Shown: piece after piece, positions 1 to 10,334 of the stretch | How the letters are laid out: every line of letters begins with the position of its first letter | Numbering within the stretch: the first letter of the stretch is position 1 | Assembly: GCA_934045075.1 (NCBI GenBank) | Contig: OW203723.1 | Location: 3,488,577 to 3,552,576, forward strand | Length of the DNA stretch: 64,000 nt | Reading direction: 5' to 3' | From: Yponomeuta sedellus | Taxonomy: Eukaryota > Arthropoda > Insecta > Lepidoptera > Yponomeutidae | The notes under the pieces: generated by a model | Database searches by the model: none | Told to the model about the DNA's origin: nothing | The model's input: only the letters and a program-made list of their open reading frames with translations | Translations under genes and position numbers: made by a program

Positions 1-39
1 GTTGGATAAGAGCTTATAATTACTGCTGCCTGAGATGCT

Positions 40-145
40 TTCAGTCTGGTTGTATTTTGATGTTTGTGATGTCCTTGCCTGGCTACCACAGAGGGCATCC
101 TACTTTAGGACCAGGACAAGTGGCTGTGTTATTTAGTGGTTATTT
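40..145 (+). repeat. SINE 3'-body fragment (tRNA-SINE family S1)
   Basis: The stretch carrying the words 'gatgtttgtgatgtcc', 'ggcatcct' and 'aggaccaggacaagtg' recurs with the same order and spacing at about 23160-23275, 37725-37825 and 46895-46975, where tRNA-like A/B-box heads lie upstream in some copies. This copy lacks the head because it begins at or near the window edge. It lies in an intron upstream of the first visible receptor exon. Confidence 0.6.
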
Positions 146-982
146 ATTTGTGTATCTACCTTAAATCTACCCGTATGGCAGTTAATATAATGTATTTTTA
201 TCACTAACCTCCAGCATGCCTGTATCGCCCCTTCTATTCACGAAATGCTAAGTAGATAGAGCTTTTTCTTAATAATTCAAAAGGTTCTCACATTTCCCTT
301 GCATCCACATACTTTACAGAAAAAAGGAATGCGAATGTTACTCTGAATTCTAGATTATATTTGTCTCGATGAATATTGAAAATGGCATGAATACAAATTG
401 CACCACAGAAGAAGGTAGTACCATTGTAAGATATTAAAAAAAATACAGATACATATCCTCCTAAGTACCATTGTACCTAAGTACCTAAGATATTTAAAAA
501 AAATACAGATACTGTATATCCTCCTAAGTTTAGTTCAAAAATATCCTCCTAAGCCCTAACGTCCTATACATTCATAAAGTAGGAAATATGGAAAACCTGC
601 CCACTGTTCTCAGTAAGATATTTACTTTGATAATTTTTTTGGACAAAACGTTTTTCTCAATACCTACTTTATTTCATATGATTATTCATCTTTAGGAGTT
701 AGGTTAATGAAAGTTTGATTGATTACTATCTCTGTCAAATGTGCTCTTGAAGCTCAAAACTGCTTCAAATCATAAAGACACAAAGACACATTACACAAAG
801 ACATTGTTGAAATGTGATAAAGCTCTGCTTTAAATTGTGGAGACAGCCTTAGGATAATAGAATGGACATCACATTCAATACATTGTTGTTTTAATTGAAA
901 AATGCTGTGTTACTATCTTCTTCTGTACCCGCATGAGAAAAAGACCGTTAGGCGTGTCTTCATAACACTTTGTTCCAAACAG
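146..982 (+). other. Intron of the receptor gene, no gene seen
   Basis: AT-rich intronic sequence ending in the acceptor AG at 981-982. The only structure I see is a short motif 'atatcctcctaag' repeated three times between about 455 and 555, with partial copies of the surrounding 'aaaaaatacagata' words. No conserved coding block is visible. Confidence 0.6.
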
Positions 983-1058
983 CTGGATCTGGTGCTGAAA
1001 GAAGAAACTGGTGGAGACCTGTCGGATTTCATCACGAACGGGGAGTGGTATCTAATAG
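983..1058 (+). CDS. nAChRalpha6: nAChR alpha6 exon: extracellular domain, beta8-beta9 region
   Basis: The exon starts after the acceptor 'ttccaaacag' and ends before the donor 'gtaagt'. It reads in frame from 983 as LDLVLKEETGGDLSDFITNG followed by EWYLI and the first base of a glycine codon. This is the late extracellular ligand-binding domain just before loop C in Cys-loop receptors. Its 76 bp leave phase 1, which is completed by the 'gg' that opens the exon at 1788. An ATG at 902 upstream is in the intron and is not the start of the protein. Confidence 0.88.
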
Positions 1059-1787
1059 GTAAGTTCATCGAACATCGAACGCAACGTACCTATGTACATA
1101 CATCGCCATTCTACATTCTCCTATCCTCGTGAAGGTTTTATCTTATTCTAACTATGGTGCTAGAAATAAGAACGGAATGGCCTTTGAATATTGCATCGTA
1201 ATCTTTGAATGTGTATGACTATTGGTGGAAAATCAAGAGTGGTATTTGTGAAGTGATATTATCAAACACACCGTGCGTCTTAAAAGCTACTTCTGGAGAA
1301 CCATTAGGTACTATAGGCCGTTTTCGCCCGCTTTCGCAAACGCATCGCAATACCGGAATATCAAGTAGTCTATGTCTCAGTTGAGATCTTTTTCTATCTG
1401 TATGACAAGTTTCATGTAAATTCGTCAGCTATTAGATAGATTTAGATGGAGCTATTACATAGATAGATGAAGATCACTTTATTACACAATCAGAGAAAAG
1501 CATACAACCGTGATTTCTCAAATTTAAGTAATTATTGTGTGATTGAGTAACAAACATTCAAACATCTTCATAAAACTTTCACATATAATCGTAACACTAG
1601 TAGGATATAGACATAGATTCTATGTCACATGATTTCTACAGCGTCCAGAGTCTATTTATACGAGTAGGTACACTACCTACACTAAATAGTTACTGCTCGG
1701 TTGTTGTAGCGACTGGCACAAATTTTTCGTCATTGCGCTACCACAGCTGATTCTGTAGTTCATCTATAAACTTCCGAAATCGTACAG
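1059..1787 (+). other. Intron between loop-F/G and loop-C exons
   Basis: Runs from donor gtaagt at 1059 to the acceptor 'cgtacag' at 1781-1787. No coding block is recognised. A piece around 1460-1560 ('agatcactttattacacaatcagagaaaa', 'accgtgatttctcaaattta') recurs in diverged form near 25745-25810, so it probably belongs to a dispersed repeat. Confidence 0.6.
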
Positions 1788-1982
1788 GGATGCCGGGGAA
1801 GAAGAACACGATAACGTACGCGTGTTGCCCGGAGCCGTACGTGGACGTGACGTTCACGATCATGATCCGGCGGCGCACGCTGTACTACTTCTTCAACCTG
1901 ATCGTGCCGTGTGTGCTCATATCGAGCATGGCGTTACTGGGGTTCACACTGCCGCCGGACTCGGGGGAGAAACTCACACTGG
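1788..1982 (+). CDS. nAChRalpha6: nAChR alpha6 exon: loop C (vicinal CC), TM1, start of TM2
   Basis: Frame continues as G then MPGKKNT...[10 protein letters not shown]. The adjacent cysteines in YACCPEPY are the hallmark of an alpha subunit and lie in agonist-binding loop [21 protein letters not shown] is the pre-TM1/TM1 segment and [13 protein letters not shown] is the TM1-TM2 linker, with the intermediate-ring glutamate (-1') and lysine (0') of the pore. The exon ends 'ctgg' before donor gtaag at 1983, leaving one G of a split codon. The base after the splice therefore decides pore residue 4': glycine with the second and third TM2 exons, aspartate with the first. 195 bp. Confidence 0.93.
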
Positions 1983-2007
1983 GTAAGACGTCTACGCATT
2001 TATTATA

Positions 2008-2418
2008 CATCATCATGATGATCATAATCATCATCATCCTCATCACCACCATCATAATCATCATCACCATAATAATATTGAACATCATCATCATCACCAT
2101 CATAATCATTATCAGCATCATCATCACCATCTTCATAATAATCACATCATCATCATGACCTCATAATCATCTTCATCACCACCATAATCATCATCAGGAA
2201 TCAGGAAATCATAATCATCAGCATCATAATCATCATCGTCATCATAATCATCATCATCATCACCATCATAATCATTATCAGCATCATCATCACCACCTTC
2301 ATAATAATCATCATCATGACCTCATAATCATCTTCATCACCACCATAATCATCATCATAATCATTATCATATTCATCATCATCATCACCATCATAATCAT
2401 CATCATCATGATCATCAA
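2008..2418. repeat. (ATC/CAT)n microsatellite
   Basis: About 410 bp of imperfect ATC/ATA/ACC triplets with interruptions such as 'aggaatcaggaaatc'. It starts 26 bp after the exon donor site and abuts the 3' end of an RTE-like LINE fragment on the - strand at 2427. The array therefore looks like an expanded (GAT)n tail of that element. Long Asp-, Met- or Ile-rich reading frames through it are translation artefacts. Confidence 0.9.
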
Positions 2419-2426
2419 CAACATAA

Positions 2427-2556
2427 TCAGCCGGTGTCAGTCCACTGCTGGACATAGGCCTCTGCCAAGACACGCCACTGAGCCCGATCTTCGGTTCTTT
2501 TCTTCCAGTCACTGCCCACCGCTTTGCGAATGTCGTCACTCCACCTGGTCACAGTT
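2427..2556 (-). mobile_element. 3' end of an RTE-like LINE ORF (truncated)
   Basis: On the - strand the sequence encodes a C-terminal LINE tail: R-W-S-D-D-I-R-K-A then W-K-K-R-T, ending EAYVQQWTDTG and a stop at 2427-2429. The same ending (EAYVQQWTAIG) occurs in the fragment at 4859-5122. A GAT-rich tail follows, as is usual for this lepidopteran RTE-like group. The rest of the element is missing. Confidence 0.8.
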
Positions 2557-2937
2557 TGTCATGCATAGTATTTCTTAATGATTCGCGATGCTCATACCAC
2601 GTGACCACGGCAACTGCAACGCTGAAGAAACGTCGCATTTTTACATCCAAATATCTCGGGAACGTGACACTTTAGGGTACCAATTACTTGACATTTTTTG
2701 TTTGTTTTAATGTCCTCTATCCATATTTATTAATTATTCCGTGCGCGGAAACTTTAAAAAAAATCAAAATGGCCGCGAGTCGGAATGCCAGTTCCCATAC
2801 AAAAATGTTCGAACCCCTTTAGGTAATTACATTTTACCTAATAAGTAATCACAATTAGACCCATTTAATAAATACATGATATTTTATAGAGATCTGGAAA
2901 ATCTAAGCAATCTATTATCAATATTATATAAAAAAAC
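2557..2937 (+). other. Intronic stretch, nothing recognised
   Basis: AT-rich sequence between the RTE tail and the first 5S-SINE fragment. I see no coding block or convincing repeat. Confidence 0.5.
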
Positions 2938-3190
2938 AGAAAAAATACATTCCGTGCTTCGCAAGACACGTGAAGCCGTTGGTGCCGGCAGTCATCTAAT
3001 GGCAGTCATTAAGCCATGTCAGAGGCCTTATGGGCCGTGTGATAACTTTTGACAGCAGGTCCGTCACTTTCTTATAATTCTCCACCAACTCGGACTTGGC
3101 CTCCGTAGTGGAGTATGGCCTAACCTTTCTGCGATGCAGGAAAAGACCCGTGCTTCAGCTGTGGAGACATACAAAGGTTGATGCAATCGA
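2938..3190 (+). repeat. 5S-derived SINE, 5'-truncated copy
   Basis: Matches the body and tail of the family seen complete at 3655-4005: 'ttccgtgcttcgcaag', 'gtgccggcagtcat', 'ggccttatgggc', 'ctccaccaactcggacttgg', 'gatgcaggaaaagaccc' and the end 'gtggagacatacaaaggttgatg'. The 5S-like head is absent. It sits just upstream of the first alternative TM2 exon. Confidence 0.8.
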
Positions 3191-3350
3191 TGCGATTGAT
3201 TTTGGAAACACTTTATTTAGTGGTCAGGTGTTTGCACGCATATTCTAATAATTTGCGTGGCGAATATTTCTACACTATATTATTATGTATTAATTAGTCA
3301 CTTGACACGTATAAATCAGTCATACAGTAACAATTTTGGCTGGTTGACAG

Positions 3351-3437
3351 ATGTGACCATACTACTGTCATTGACGGTATTCTTAAACCTCGTAACCGAA
3401 ACGATGCCAACGACCTCTGAAGCCGTCCCACTTATAG
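3351..3437 (+). CDS. nAChRalpha6: nAChR alpha6 alternative TM2 exon A (gives D4', E20')
   Basis: An 87-bp exon between acceptor 'ggttgacag' and donor 'gtaccg', opening with 'at' so that the split codon becomes GAT (Asp). It reads (D)VTILLSLTVFLNLVTETMP then TTSEAVPLI and the first base of glycine. Residues 4'-20' of TM2 and the TM2-TM3 loop are encoded. Relative to exon B it carries D4' instead of G4', T19' instead of A19', and MPTTSEAV in the loop. The acceptor has a weak pyrimidine tract and the donor is non-consensus at +4 to +6, suggesting regulated use. Alternative TM2 exons are an established feature of insect alpha6. Confidence 0.85.
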
Positions 3438-3654
3438 GTACCGCACTTAGAGGCGTGCGTTGTGTGAATGTAGCCAACGTTGCTTCAACAGTTTAATATC
3501 AATACGACATTTAAGGTGACCTGGGAGTCAATTCTTACTTCATTAGCGAATAATTCGTATATTCGTATTCGTGTAAGGCTTATGACTTTAACTCTACATA
3601 AAAAGTCGAACGACAGCCAAAATCTGTATTCTGAACGCCTAAAGAAGCGCTCCT

Positions 3655-4005
3655 GGCCTAGTCAAACCGAGTGATTGGAATCAATCATTTCCGTTAAGCA
3701 ACAACAGGCGCGGTCAGGTTCGGGATGGGTGACCGTCCCGTGACTACCGCTAGTGGCATTTTTTCCAAGCGCTTCCGTGTTTCGCAAGGCACGCTAAGCC
3801 GTTCGTGCCGGCTGTCATGTAATGGCAGTGGTTAAGCCAAGTCAGGGACCTTATAGGCGGCTTGATAACTTCTGACAGTAAGACCCGCCACTGTCTTACA
3901 ATCCTCCACCAACCCGGACTTGGCCCCCGTGGTGGAGAATGGCCTAACCTTCCTGCGATGCAGGAAGAGACCCATGCCCCAGCAGTGGGGACATACAAGG
4001 GTTGA
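3655..4005 (+). repeat. 5S-rRNA-derived SINE, near-complete copy
   Basis: The head (3655-3765) contains 'gttaagcaac', then 'gcgcggtcagg' and 'ggatgggtgaccg'. These are the conserved box A, intermediate element and box C words of the 5S rRNA internal promoter in the right order and spacing. The body continues with 'cgcaaggcacgctaagccg' and ends 'cagcagtggggacatacaagggttgat'. This is the layout of SINE3-type elements. Further copies: 2938, 17070, 32140 (-), 33020 and 46055. Confidence 0.8.
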
Positions 4006-4320
4006 TATCGATATCGAGAAAATAAATGTCTAATGACTCTGTCGAGTTATCTTATCTTATTTTTATGCGACATAATTGTCTAAGCCTTCGAATATTTTGC
4101 GTGTACATTTTCAATTCGCATGGGCGAGAATCGGCTCTCTGGAGCTCAATTTTGTTAAGGGCCTCCATATAGTAAGATTGGCATCACCAATGGAGAAAAA
4201 AAAATCTTTTTTTACAGATCATTTTTGCAGAAAGTGACAAAGACCAATCTCTCAATCATGTTAATAGGTAGTGATTTTTAGGAAAGATCGACAAAGTAGG
4301 ATCACGGATGTGGGTCTAAC

Positions 4321-4640
4321 TAACATTTATGCCACAAACGACCATTTGTGGCCTTAACCCCGGTTGTTAAGGTTTTTCGCCAGGTAAGGATTTTCGTGAC
4401 TTTTTCGCCTTAGCTTCACAGCCATAGGTCTTAAAAATAACTAAATTATTAATTATGGCCTGGACTACCGCTCCAGGGCATATTTGATGCAAAGGATCTC
4501 CCTAGCAGTGCAGGGAAATCCTTTGCATCAAATATGCCCCGCATTTAGTAGTGCAGCGCGGTATGCCAGCGTTATGGGAACCTTTGGGTCGGATTATGTT
4601 TCGAGGCGGTCTGATTGACTAATTTTATTTTCTTTGTATT
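4321..4640 (+). repeat. Dispersed LINE-3'-end-like repeat with an embedded 22-bp hairpin
   Basis: Words 'ctaccgctccagggc', 'cctagcagtgcaggg' and 'gggaacctttgggtcggattatgtttcgaggcgg' correspond to 'ctgccgctctagggc', 'ccttgctgtgcag' and 'gggcacccttgggtaggttatgtcccggggcgg' at 38500-38615, so the two are diverged copies of one family. Only this copy has the palindrome: a 22-bp perfect stem 4476-4497 / 4518-4539 with a 20-nt loop. Confidence 0.65.
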
Positions 4641-4844
4641 TAGTTTTTGTTTAAATGACAATAATGTTAAATGACAATTTTGTTTATTAATTAATATTAT
4701 TTTATATGATATTGACAATACTGTTGTGGATTTATATAGTTTCAGTTATTCTTTTGATTGCACCGAAGTTGAGCTTTTGTCATAAAAATAATGCTTTAAT
4801 TATCATTAAACTATAACATTACTAAGTCCGGAACGAGATCATCC

Positions 4845-5143
4845 GACAAAAAACTAAAGTGACTGACGTAGTTCAGAAGTGTAGCAGGCTGAAGTGGCAG
4901 TGGGCTGGTCACATCTGTCGCAGAACCGATGATCGTTGGAGCAGACGGGTTCTCGAATGGAGACCACGACTCGGCAAGCGTAGTGTAGGACGCCCTCCGG
5001 CCAGATGGACCGACGACCTGAAAAAGGTGGCTGGTGGTGACTGGATGGCGAGAACGGGAGATCGGGTCTTGTGGCGCACCCTGGGGGAGGCTTATGTCCA
5101 GCAGTGGACTGCAATAGGCTGAAATGATGATGATGATGATATA
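4845..5143 (+). mobile_element. 3' end of an RTE-like LINE ORF2 with (ATG)n tail
   Basis: Reads in frame from 4859 as a 5'-truncated LINE C-terminus: LKWQWAGHICRRTDDRW, RSVGRPPARWTDDLKK, then EAYVQQWTAIG and a stop, followed by (atg)n. The 'W-GH' and 'GRPP-RW-DD' blocks are typical of the C-terminal region of insect RTE-like ORF2. The reverse transcriptase domain is missing. Smaller scraps of the same family lie near 27900 and 35065. It is in the intron between TM2 exons A and B. Confidence 0.85.
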
Positions 5144-5810
5144 ACATTATTGAGATTGATCTAAAGCTTTTTGCAAAAATTTTGTGTAAAAAAGATATAA
5201 TAATTATTTTCCACTAAGGTTAATACTTGGAGCCCCTTAATACATAGTAGTACAGTGGCAGTTGCACGAATGCGTATATTTCATTTCAATGATACTTTAA
5301 CATTCCCAAATAGTCTTCCAAGGCGTCAATGGTATGGAAAATTACAGGACTGACATTCATCTGTAATACACAAACAAAATTGAGGTCCTGGGATGCGTTT
5401 CATAAAACTATAATTCATAGTGTATTAAAACAATTCAATGTTCAATGTGCAACCGATTCGTACAAGGTTTATCAATCGCCAATTTATGTGCCTTTTAGGT
5501 TTTGAGGATAATTTTATGCTTCCTATTCACAGTTGTACGTTAATTGCAAATACATATTTTTTACGTTTTAGTTTTATTTCTGGTTCATCCGTGGGGTAAT
5601 CGGCTGCACAATGTAACTATACTGAATTGTAATAGTAAATCATGAATTATTGTTGTTTGAAATGGGGCCTTGATGTCAAATCACCTTTGAGGTGAGCAAT
5701 TTATGAAGAGAATCGTCAGAAATCAAAGTATGTTTTGCTCAACATAAGTTGCTGCATCTGGAATAAAAGACGATGACATTCACCACGTCTAGCTTTGGTT
5801 TCTTATCCGC
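5144..5810 (+). other. Intronic stretch, nothing recognised
   Basis: AT-rich sequence between the RTE tail and a foldback-like MITE. No coding block, and no repeat I can pair with another part of the window. Confidence 0.5.
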
Positions 5811-6283
5811 TGGTTTCTGAATTGAGAATAACAAAGGTTGCCACGAGCTGTTTTACCCTAACAAACATAGTTTGGTTTTCCATCACAAATGGATTGCAGT
5901 TTATGGCGTCTTACCATCATTGGTGCATGACAAAACCTCAACTTGTGCCTTCTGTACAGTTAAACCTAAATTGGTAAAATCTCGCCACATAGTTTTACTA
6001 ATATAGGTTTAACTGCACAAGGTGTGATCGTGGTTAGAATTGGAAATAACTGATCAATAATAACTTGTGATCCGACAAGTCCTTTGTAAATTCAATGCAA
6101 ACTATGTTTGTATGGGCGTTACCTCGGCAATCAATCTCTTAAGTGACCCTCTGTTTCTTCTCATTTTCCACAAAAGAGACAGAAAGATGTTTAAGTTAAT
6201 ACTGGTAAATATAGTTGATATATTAGATTTAAAAATAAAATAACTTTCAGTATTTACTTAAACATCTCAATTCAGAAGCCATA
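5811..6283. mobile_element. Putative foldback MITE
   Basis: Ends are inverted ('ggtttctgaattgag' at the left, 'ctcaattcagaagcc' at the right). Two internal inverted pairs are nested inside: 'acagttaaacctaaat' / 'ataggtttaactgcac' and 'atgtttaagttaatactg' / 'cagtatttacttaaacat'. The outer word also occurs near 21955, 22520 and 48300, suggesting a dispersed family. There is no transposase and the target duplication is unclear. Confidence 0.5.
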
Positions 6284-7144
6284 CATCAGCTATATATGAA
6301 ATTAGTCTTCCACATTGATTTGTCTACATAGTTGTGGTTCAAGGAAATTAAGTCTTTAATATCGTTGTTTGAGGAAAATAAAAAGTATGACCTGGCTGAA
6401 AGTGATTGGCAATTTCTTAACGTCATCACAACATACTGTTGAAGCAACATTAGTGAATCAAGAGCCCTAGACCTCCCTCAGGATGTGCTGTGTTTGTCTC
6501 TAGTGTATAGGATCGCGAACCTATATTATGGTAAGTAATACGAAACGTAGAAGACCTTTAATGTTGTTCGGTTTTCAGTTTCATCGCCATCGATCATCTT
6601 GTAGCGTGACAAGGTCCATTATGTGAATTAAAATGCTTGCTTTAGGGAGAAAATACGTCTAGGTATATTCAAGAACGTCGAGCATGGGAAGCGGAAGAAA
6701 TAAGTTCTTATTAGATATTTGATAACTTACGCAAGATTTATCTTTTAATTTCATGTTCATCAAGTTCATTGTTCATTGTAAAGCAACAAATACATATATT
6801 TCAAGGCACGGCCAAAAAATTCTAATTAATACATTTTTATTGACTGCAAAATTTCTGTTGAAATTAGCGGTAGCTAAGTATCACTAATTACAATGCATAA
6901 ACCAAAACTTTCGATTACTATGTGGATCTGAATGATATCGATTTCGAATTTAAAACGTTAGGTGTTATTAGACTAAAAACAAAACACAGCCTGTTAGCTT
7001 CCAGAGTGACCGCTCGGGACACCATAACAATGGTTTTTAATCGTTCTTCTTAAGCTCATTATCTAACAGGTTGAGACCTTCCATCAGCCTCAGTCGGACC
7101 TTAGCTGCGAATTGCGCGGACCCTAACCATGTGTTTGGTTGCAG
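6284..7144 (+). other. Intron upstream of TM2 exon B, nothing recognised
   Basis: No coding block or repeat recognised. Near the 3' end a branch-point-like 'ccctaac' lies about 20 nt before the acceptor 'tttggttgcag' of exon B. Confidence 0.5.
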
Positions 7145-7231
7145 GAGTGACGATACTGCTTTCCCTGACGGTGTTCCTCAATTTGGTGGCAGAGACTCTG
7201 CCACAGGTCTCCGATGCGATCCCCCTGTTAG
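7145..7231 (+). CDS. nAChRalpha6: nAChR alpha6 alternative TM2 exon B (canonical pore: G4', A19', E20')
   Basis: An 87-bp exon between acceptor 'ggttgcag' and donor 'gtacac', opening 'ga' to give GGA (Gly). It reads (G)VTILLSLTVFLNLVAETLP then QVSDAIPLL and the first base of glycine. This is the sequence expected for the predominant insect alpha5/6/7 pore: L9', V13', E20' outer ring. It is the middle of the three alternative exons and is probably the default form. Confidence 0.92.
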
Positions 7232-9266
7232 GTACACTGCCCAAGCCCTACCTCTTGCACCTGGCAATTCGTTGTTTATCTTTAGACGAAGTTAGTTGCA
7301 GCGGTCTTCGACGTGTCATCGAATTAACGCAAAATTTGGGGAGCGTTTCTTTTTGTGTCAAAAATTAAAGAACTTACAGCAAACAAGTAGGGCAGACCTG
7401 GCTACCAAGTAACCAAATACATACTGGGTGCTCAAGATATTGCTGGATAGACAGCTTGGCCAATGACTTGCATGAGCTTTAGCCAGGAAACCGGCATAAA
7501 ACGATGGACAGAAACAAATCTTGTCACCACTTGCCTCTGTCCCGGCTGAGCGATCAGTGTTTATTAGTATAAAAGAACATATTACACACTTGCAACAAGT
7601 GCGTCTTAGACTTCGATGGTAAAAGTAATAATATAATAAAAAAATACTGAAAGAGGTTTAATTATTGATACTGAAGAAACGATTTCCAGGTGTTGCATTA
7701 TTTCATTAACACGTTGTATAAGGCCAGCATAAGCTGTCTAAGTTTTGGTTTACTTATCCCCGTTGTACACTTGTGGTAGTTTTTGCATGAGATTAATGTA
7801 CAATGAATTCCGAATAAAATAAGAAATATTGCAGGTGAGTGTCATGTACATACTTCAAAATAATATATTTTATCCAATTGCTATTTGTGTATCTACTTCT
7901 ACCACCTACTTGACTTTACGTAAATGCTTTAAACCAACTATACGATTCGTTTCCATGTCCATCGGTGAACAACGGGAATATTCCTTTTATTTTAAATTAC
8001 AGTTAATCATTCGTCGTAAGTTAACATGTCTTTATTAAAGTCATTTTATGTTCCTCCAAGTTTACTGTATGTTTTAAGGATAAATATACCAGTAACAATC
8101 CTATGAACCTTTATCTTTAAGTAGCTACTACTGATATGCGATGTTTTGCCAGGTGCTTCCCTAATTTTGTCTCTGTCTTCATCTTAATGTCTTTTGTTTA
8201 ACTGTATTTCGTTTTACTTTTGTCATTTCCTCCCTTGCGTATGTATCTCTTTTGTGTTGTTTCTTTCATTACATTTAGTTTCTCTTTCTAAATTCTGAAT
8301 TATAAATAGTTACATTAAAGAAGTTTTAATCGCCTATTTTAAAACATTACAAGAAGTAATTCGAGTATTTTGAATATTATTTTAAAATACCTTGAAAAAT
8401 GTACTTACATTGAAAATTTGCTTTTGTTTTAATACATGTATGCTTCCAAGTTGAAATATAATATTAATTGAATGGTCAGTTAAAAAGTAGGTAAGTATTA
8501 TCGATCTCTTTCAAAGTATTATTATTATTATGTTAATTTATGAAATCTTGGAATCGATTTCAGCGACTTGTTAATACTTATTTTACTAAGTAACTGAACT
8601 TTATAGCTTTTTATATTTATATGTTTTCTTTATCTTTAACCTACTAGATCAGATGTTTTACTATTGTGGCCAATTTATCTAAGCATGGCATGTCATCTTC
8701 ATCTCCAAGCAACGTAATATACTCTCTATATGGACACAAAAGGTAAGTTTCAATAAATCTCTTAACATTAGTAACATCTTCGTTTTCATTCACTAAGATG
8801 TTACGTGCACATTTATTTTTTATATTTCATCGCGAGATCGATTCCTTGTTATTATATTTCTCTGTATTCGTTTGTGTCAATGTATCTATTGTGTAATTGC
8901 CTATCGTACAATAATGCTCCTTGGCTTCGCCGTGGTTATCAAATGATACTTGGAGGGTGATGTGAATTATAAAAAAACTTAACATTTTTTTCCAATCCAC
9001 CTAATAAAATAAAAACAAATTTTACAGCTAAACAACTGCATCTATCTTAAAAACATAAACAGTAACTAAACGTAGCATTTGCATGCCTCTATTATTTTAT
9101 ATTTCGTTTATTATTTCACTTTCATACCTCGATACCAACTCAACACCGCTAACAGAAGCTGAAGTCTCAAAAGCTCGTACATTCGTGGAAAAGTTTGGCT
9201 TCGAAAAGGTTAAAAACTATGATAGTGAATTAGTTTTTTTTATACAAATTGTTATGATCTTTGCAG
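7232..9266 (+). other. Intron between TM2 exons B and C
   Basis: About 2 kb of AT-rich sequence. I see no coding block, and small open frames within it (7829-8038, 9083 onward) show no conserved motif before the exon at 9267. The final 60 nt hold a T-rich run and the acceptor 'atctttgcag'. Confidence 0.55.
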
Positions 9267-9353
9267 GTGTTACAATTCTCCTGTCGCAAACGGTTTTCTC
9301 CCTATTGGTGGGGCACGTCATCACTAAAACCTCAGAGGCGATCCCCCTAATAG
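9267..9353 (+). CDS. nAChRalpha6: nAChR alpha6 alternative TM2 exon C (Q11', S15', G19', H20')
   Basis: An 87-bp exon between 'ctttgcag' and the strong donor 'gtgagaa', opening 'gt' to give GGT (Gly). It reads (G)VTILLSQTVFSLLVGHVIT then KTSEAIPLI and the first base of glycine. L9', T12', V13' and F14' are kept, but 11' is Gln, 15' Ser, 16' Leu, 19' Gly and the outer-ring 20' Glu is His. It is the most divergent of the three, yet open, in phase and with good splice sites, so it is unlikely to be dead. Different cation selectivity or conductance is an inference. Confidence 0.9.
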
Positions 9354-10200
9354 GTGAGAAGAAAGTATACGCGCACAATGTATTACTAAATAAAAATGGA
9401 ATAACTAATAAATAATCTCTCAAAGAATCCTAATTAGATTACGAGAAGAGGAATGTTTTGAATCGATCCTTCAAAATTAAGGTGAATAAAAATGTTGTCT
9501 TAAAATATTCCTCTGATCATGAAAATAATATTCAAGAACATTACATAAGAAACTTTTAAAATAAAGCTTTTGCTTCTAATTTCAGATATGCTTTCCTTCC
9601 ACAGACTTCTGACATGCATTTTAGTATATCATAGACTAACGTATTTCCTGGACGCTGTACAGCATTTGCCACCTTCGTCTTGTTTTATCTTGATACAAAG
9701 TGATGGAATCCTATATTGTTTGAATTTTACACATGAAAATGTCTCAAATAGTCCTGTTGCTCACTTATCACTGCTGAATCCTTCTTGTAATGTATTAAAA
9801 TAATAACACAACTCTACCCTATTTTTCACACAACCTCCTCATATTTTAATTTCCTTTTATTCTTATTTTCATTGGGCTAATTGTATGTCAGGAGTTTTGT
9901 TACGTCGTTTGTCTCAACTGTACGAACGTTGTGAAAAAAACTGTGTAGTTAATATGCCGATAAATGGAACATTAAAGTAATTTCGTAGTTTATTAAACGT
10001 AAAGTGTGTAAATTTTATTAAATCTTAATTTAATCTTCAAAGTCGATGCGGGTAAGAGACGGTGCAGCAGCAACCTCCAAGTATCTTAGTGCACATCTGT
10101 TGTAGAATCTAGTTAGTCATTATCGCTTTGAATATTAACTTTTAGGGTACTTATCGTCAAGAGAAGCGAATCGTTTTATTATTGATGCTTGAAACTTACC
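9354..10200 (+). other. Intronic stretch, nothing recognised
   Basis: AT-rich intron after TM2 exon C up to a MITE. A 77-codon open frame at 9570-9803 has no recognisable motif and no splice context that would fit the receptor. Confidence 0.5.
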
Positions 10201-10334
10201 CCCTTATTCATAATGGTCCGCTAACTTAAAACAGCTGCTAAACAGTGTTGTTTTTCATTCGGACTTAGGTCAATAGAAGAAGACAGAGAGAGAATTAGCA
10301 ATGCTTTAACTTAGCAGACTATTATGAATAAGGG
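10201..10334. mobile_element. 134-bp MITE with ~30-bp terminal inverted repeats
   Basis: The left end 'cccttattcataatggtc' and the right end 'gactattatgaataaggg' are inverted repeats that continue inward as 'cgctaacttaaa' / 'tttaacttagca'. The core contains 'agaagacagagagaga'. No open reading frame. No clear target-site duplication was found, so the superfamily is left open. Confidence 0.75.

Noticed and set aside
1885..2539. Asp-, Met- and Ile-rich frames on both strands
   Set aside because: They follow the (ATC)n microsatellite; the real coding parts here are the receptor exon before 1982 and the short RTE tail.
9083..9266. Extension of TM2 exon C upstream as an alternative first exon
   Set aside because: The frame is open by chance; a clear acceptor at 9266 and the phase shared with exons A and B show that the exon starts at 9267.
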